From positions 1 to 18,393 of the forward strand of contig JAKABE010000028.1 of the NCBI GenBank assembly GCA_021801945.1: 18,393 bases of DNA. The letters run 5' to 3'. Under the pieces are notes generated by a model that was not told the DNA's origin, searched no databases, and saw nothing but the letters and a program-made list of their open reading frames with translations. Below, piece by piece: positions 15,633 to 18,393 of the stretch (its first letter is position 1; each line of letters begins with the position of its first letter). This DNA comes from Acidobacteriota bacterium (GTDB taxonomy: Bacteria > Acidobacteriota > Terriglobia > Terriglobales > Acidobacteriaceae). Made by a program: the position numbers and the translations under genes.

Positions 15633-15997
15633 CATAGCCTGCGAATTCTATGTCGCCGTGGCCGTTACCGGCGCTCACCAATGAAGACCAAGAGAATTGT
15701 CGGTGGCACGGTGAAGCCCCATCTTCGCCATAGAAAGCCAGCGCCGGCTCCTGCGGGTATCTCTCATGCACGACGAGAACTCGCATCGGGGAGAAGTGGG
15801 CGTATCTGCCACTCACACCTGAACCACAGTGACGACCATTCTCGTTGCCGAAGCTCCCCGGTCATTCTCAGAAAGGAAATATAGTTGGAGGCCCTGCTGC
15901 TCCAGAGATTTCGACCGGGCGCGTCTGTGAAATTCGCCTTGCACCGTGGACCGTGCTGGTCCCGATCCGCGGCAATAATAACCCTGAAAGGACTGCC
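15633..15997. other. Gene-poor spacer with weak candidate ORFs
   Basis: About 365 bp between two small genes. Two weak candidates exist. One is a 67-aa basic, His/Arg-rich frame (15681-15884) starting MKTKRIVGGTVKPHLRHRK without a clear ribosome-binding site. The other is a ~38-codon frame from a TTG near 15886, preceded by AGAAAGGA and ending in an overlap with the next ATG. Neither is strong enough to call. I see no repeat or RNA here. Confidence 0.4.
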
Positions 15998-16267
15998 ATG
16001 AACGATTTCATCCTGTTCCTTGAGTTGCCCTTCGCTGCGCAACTAGCCGCCATCTGCTTTGCAGTATGTTCAACTTGTCTGCTCGTGTTGCTTTTGGCCA
16101 CTCCGCGGCGCAACTGCTTTTTCTTGCGTTGGCGACCTGAGGTGCGATTCCTTGCCTTGCTCGTCGCGCCGACGCTGCTCATCGTCTGGCCAATTGTTCT
16201 TTACGGCCTATTTCTCAAGTCGCGCGGAATACAACCGGACGACCTGGATTACTTCGACGATGATTAA
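15998..16267 (+). CDS. Small two-helix membrane protein (89 aa)
   Basis: Begins MNDFILFLELPFAAQLAA at the ATG at 15998, with GAAAGGA about 6 nt upstream. Two hydrophobic segments are evident: residues ~10-34 (LAAICFAVCSTCLLVLLLA) and ~49-71 (FLALLVAPTLLIVWPIVLYG). They are separated by a short basic loop containing RRNCFFLRWRPE, and the tail is strikingly acidic (DDLDYFDDD). The arrangement predicts an inner-membrane hairpin with the basic loop in the cytoplasm. No family is recognised; small membrane proteins of this kind occur as toxins, lysis factors or accessory subunits, and none of these can be chosen here. Confidence 0.62.
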   Translation: MNDFILFLELPFAAQLAAICFAVCSTCLLVLLLATPRRNCFFLRWRPEVRFLALLVAPTLLIVWPIVLYGLFLKSRGIQPDDLDYFDDD

Positions 16268-16580
16268 CGGTCACCTGCGATCTCGCATCGGGTTCTACTC
16301 CGCGGGCTTCTATATCATCGCTCTTCCAGCCTGTGGAGGAAGTCGCTATTTTCCACGACCATCTTACCCCTGGATGCTCGCCCAATTTCGCGGCTCCGAG
16401 TCTCTGCACCGATCCGCTTCATTCGGCACCAGGCAACAATCATGGCTTGCTCGAAAAAGGCGACGTAAGTTGGAAGCACACTTTGATGCAGTCGTGACGT
16501 CGTCAGAATGCGGAGCCCTCAAAACAGGCAGAACGCGCCCTTGCGATTCATTTTTACGCGTCCCCAGGCGGTTGCGGTGA
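16260..16580 (+). CDS. Possible 106-aa protein overlapping the membrane gene, doubtful
   Basis: An ATG at 16260 overlaps the end of the 89-aa membrane gene and opens a 106-codon frame beginning MINGHLRSRIGFYSAGFYII. The rest is Arg/Ser/Pro-rich with little predicted order (LARKRRRKLEAHF), and there is no ribosome-binding site of its own. It may be a coupled gene, a decayed gene or chance frame. Confidence 0.22.
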   Translation: MINGHLRSRIGFYSAGFYIIALPACGGSRYFPRPSYPWMLAQFRGSESLHRSASFGTRQQSWLARKRRRKLEAHFDAVVTSSECGALKTGRTRPCDSFLRVPRRLR

Positions 16581-16993
16581 ACCGGACTTGCGGGTCAGCG
16601 CCGGCCGCTCCGCGAACCGATCAGCGAACTCTATCCGGCACATTGCGCATCTTCCAAGCCGCGAGTCGTTTTGGCTTCGGAGCATGATCGGACTTCCGCC
16701 CCCCGCCCACCCGGAACCATGCACCCGGTCTACCGGCGGTGAGGTGGAACTCCGTCCAATGCTTCAACTGCCTCTTCAATTTCTTCCCCCCTCCCTCGCA
16801 TTCCGAACTTGAAGTGAACAGTGATAGGCGCGCCACGGCCGAAGCAAAACGGAGGCTCCGTCACTCCGTGTTGTCCGCAGCGCGGCGGTCGCCTCCGCAC
16901 TTGCGTCGCGAAGCAAGGAGGAACTATGAGGTGCGGTCCCGGTCACGAGCCGAGCTCCGCAGCTCCGCCGCAAATCAACGAAAGGAGTGGTCT
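16268..16993. other. Largely gene-free spacer before the zinc-ribbon gene
   Basis: About 725 bp in which, apart from the doubtful frame at 16260-16580, I can support no gene. A short Pro/Ser-rich frame and several antisense frames lack start signals. The only clear signal is AAGGAGG at 16915-16921, followed 4 nt later by ATG at 16926. Confidence 0.45.
16915..16928 (+). promoter_or_regulatory. Near-perfect Shine-Dalgarno with ATG upstream of the zinc-ribbon gene
   Basis: AAGGAGG at 16915-16921 is followed by a 4-nt spacer and ATG at 16926. The frame it opens starts MRCGPGHEPSSAAPPQINER and passes out of phase through the zinc-ribbon gene (start 16994). It could be a leader peptide coupled to the zinc-ribbon gene, whose own AAAGGAG lies inside it, or the relic of a lost gene. 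The long continuation of this frame across the integrase is most likely a high-GC shadow. Confidence 0.45.
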
Positions 16994-17149
16994 ATGGATA
17001 CGTGTACGAGCTGCGGCGGGCGGCTGGATCGCTGCAACGAGTCGCAGATTGTTTGCCCCTGGTGCGGAGAGCCGGACTGCTGGCCAAGGATGTTCGTTGA
17101 CCTCATCGAATCTGACCTCGATGATTTCGACTGCGACTGGGATGAATAG
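16994..17149 (+). CDS. Small CxxC zinc-ribbon protein (51 aa)
   Basis: Starts MDTCTSCGGRLDRCNES at the ATG at 16994, with AAAGGAG 6 nt upstream. Two CxxC pairs, CTSC and CPWC, about 20 residues apart form a classical zinc ribbon; a further Cys lies in GEPDCW. The C-terminal half is strongly acidic (LIESDLDDFDCDWDE). The gene lies 149 bp upstream of the integrase on the same strand and may be co-transcribed with it. The acidic tail argues against simple DNA binding by the whole protein; a protein-interaction or regulatory role is inference. Confidence 0.72.
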   Translation: MDTCTSCGGRLDRCNESQIVCPWCGEPDCWPRMFVDLIESDLDDFDCDWDE

Positions 17150-17298
17150 TCTCACCTCCGCGGTGCTGACAGCGAGGTCGGTCACGCACCGCGATCACCG
17201 TTGCTCTTCACCAACTCGTTCCCCGTGGTGCCCGCCGGATTACTGCCTGTCGGGAGGCGACGCGACACAACTCAAGCAACTCAACCAGGAGACTCTCT

Positions 17299-18249
17299 AT
17301 GGACGACTCTATCTCCGCTCTCAATCCGTTTTCTCTTCTTCTGCCGGCGGCTCGTCCGATCGGCTCGGCCTCGGTCGCGGCGCTACGCACCATGCTCACC
17401 AACTCTGTTCCTTCAGGCCACACGCGCCGCGCCTATGGGAAGGCGTTCGACGATATCGTTGCGCTGTCCGTACGCACCGGTCAGCCGATCAGCCGTCCGT
17501 TATTCCAGCAGTACCGAGCGGAGATGGTGGACGCCGGCCTCGGCGCTTCGACCATCAATGTTCGTCTTTCAGGCGTGCGCAAGCTGGTCACCGAAGCCCG
17601 CGAGAACGGCCTGGTGGATCCCTCCGCTGCCGGGCGCATCCTCTCCGTGCCCAATGTTCCCGCCCAGGGCGTGCGCCTGGGCCAGTGGCTCACCGTCGAG
17701 CAAACCAGAGACCTGCTCGCCGTTCCGGATCGCAGCCGGCTCAAAGGCAAGCGCGACTACGCAATCCTGGCCATACTCACTCAGTCTGCATTGCGCCGCG
17801 AGGAGGCGGCGCATTTGGATATGAGCCATATCCAGATGCGAGAGGGCCGCTGGGTGCTGGCCGACATCCGCGGCAAGCGCGGCCGGGTGCGGACCGTGGC
17901 CCTGCCCGCCGGCGCCAAGGCTGCCATCGACGACTGGACCCGGGCGGCGGGCATCACTTCGGGGCCCGTGTTCCGGCGGCTGACCAAAAGCGGCCGCATT
18001 TTGCCGGGAGAGGCCCTTGGCGTCTGGGCCATCTGGAACGTCGTGGTCGCCTCGGCAAAAGCCATCGGCATCGAAGGCTTCGGCCCGCACGACGCCCGGC
18101 GCACCTGCGCGAAGTTGTGCCGCAAGCAGGGCGGAAAGCTCGAACAGATCCAGTTCATGCTTGGGCACGATTCCGTGGCGACCACCGCTATTTACACCTC
18201 TGTGGGGCAAGAGATCGCCGTCGCGGTGAACGACAACCTGGGCTTTTGA
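17299..18249 (+). CDS. Tyrosine-type site-specific integrase, XerC/D-like (316 aa)
   Basis: A complete tyrosine recombinase with an N-terminal core-binding domain (~25-110, including HTRRAYGKAFDDIV and STINVRLSGVRKLVTEA) and a C-terminal catalytic domain (~128-305). Catalytic residues are R166 (ALRREE), K193 (RGKRGR), H264 and R267 (HDARR), H290 (LGHDS) and Y299 (AIYTS). Box I reads SALR in place of the usual TGLR, and HxxRR replaces HxxRH, both tolerated variants. The ATG at 17299 has AGGAG 7 nt upstream. Length and layout match ordinary integron-like or phage-like integrases and not the giant recombinase at 1559-3913. It has none of the extra IntI-specific helix that I can recognise. It probably mobilises, or once mobilised, the tract of small genes to its left, or is a genomic-island integrase for DNA to the right. 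Confidence 0.92.
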   Translation: MDDSISALNPFSLLLPAARPIGSASVAALRTMLTNSVPSGHTRRAYGKAFDDIVALSVRTGQPISRPLFQQYRAEMVDAGLGASTINVRLSGVRKLVTEARENGLVDPSAAGRILSVPNVPAQGVRLGQWLTVEQTRDLLAVPDRSRLKGKRDYAILAILTQSALRREEAAHLDMSHIQMREGRWVLADIRGKRGRVRTVALPAGAKAAIDDWTRAAGITSGPVFRRLTKSGRILPGEALGVWAIWNVVVASAKAIGIEGFGPHDARRTCAKLCRKQGGKLEQIQFMLGHDSVATTAIYTSVGQEIAVAVNDNLGF

Positions 18250-18393
18250 CTCCACGATTCGCTCAGAGAATCTCAATTATCGTTGGGAATCTTCCGGCCA
18301 ATTCTTTTCATCCTCTTCTGCCCCAACCCCTCGCCAATCCCTCGCTCAACAACTGAACCGCGCCATCCGACCCCGTGCACGAACCTGCGCGAA
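18250..18393. other. Region downstream of the integrase
   Basis: 144 bp to the window end. No gene, clear terminator hairpin or attachment repeat can be supported; the sequence is locally AT-richer than the integrase gene. Confidence 0.4.

Noticed and set aside
15312..17298. Classical integron cassette array
   Set aside because: The integrase lacks a recognisable IntI-specific segment and points away from the small genes; no attC-like repeated sites were seen.
16821..18356. 511-codon plus-strand frame covering the zinc-ribbon and integrase genes
   Set aside because: The Arg/Ala/Gly/Pro-rich product over the integrase is typical of an off-phase shadow; the integrase frame has all catalytic residues. 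Only the strong Shine-Dalgarno at 16915 was kept as a note.
1..18393. CRISPR arrays, tRNA or rRNA genes
   Set aside because: No regularly spaced repeats and no tRNA- or rRNA-like sequence could be found by reading both strands.

Overview
The window reads as a genomic-island boundary on the chromosome of a moderately high-GC bacterium. The best guess is an Acidobacteriota member of the Solibacter/Bryobacter type. That guess rests on remnants of Ig-like (Big_2 plus 'FAGWS'-type) and NHL-repeat secreted proteins, a YhaO/YhaN pair and a Xer-like integrase among tiny orphan genes. It is inference from protein style only; no rRNA, tRNA or single-copy marker is present.

Left third (1-6390, minus strand): a tightly overlapping operon of four genes read leftwards. 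In order of transcription they are an ~826-aa protein with degenerate tyrosine-recombinase-like motifs (3910-6390), a 784-aa protein with a complete tyrosine-recombinase catalytic set at its C-terminus (1559-3913), a 77-aa basic helical protein (1405-1638), and a large unknown protein that runs off the left edge (1-1401). The junctions are ATGA, an 80-nt out-of-frame overlap, and TAA-GTG-ATG with a GGAGG motif inside the upstream gene. The plan (large partner, large recombinase, small protein) recalls Tn554 TnpA/B/C, RIT elements and the gammaproteobacterial GMT (gamma-mobile-trio) islands. No named family can be assigned from sequence alone.

6400-9040: accessory genes of unknown function, probably cargo. 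These are a 282-aa plus-strand gene with an overlapping 44-aa ORF, a convergent 288-aa minus-strand gene, and the 5' part of a small zinc-ribbon-like gene. That last frame fuses near 9040 to the middle of a decayed Ig-like protein gene. The fusion may mark the right end of the mobile element.

9042-15075: older chromosomal backbone. It holds the Ig-like pseudogene with two compensating frameshifts, a 63-nt near-perfect hairpin (9807-9869), and an intact translationally coupled two-gene operon. That operon encodes a YhaO-type metallophosphoesterase nuclease and a 1158-aa YhaN-type coiled-coil ATPase, an Mre11-Rad50-like DNA-repair pair. A convergent C-terminal remnant of an NHL/beta-propeller gene follows.

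15312-18393: a second accessory stretch of very small genes with strong AAAGGA(G) ribosome-binding sites (106-aa unknown, 89-aa two-TM protein, 51-aa CxxC zinc-ribbon protein), separated by gene-poor DNA. It ends in a complete 316-aa tyrosine integrase of XerC/D type. The DNA-repair operon is therefore flanked on both sides by recombinase-bearing, gene-turnover regions.
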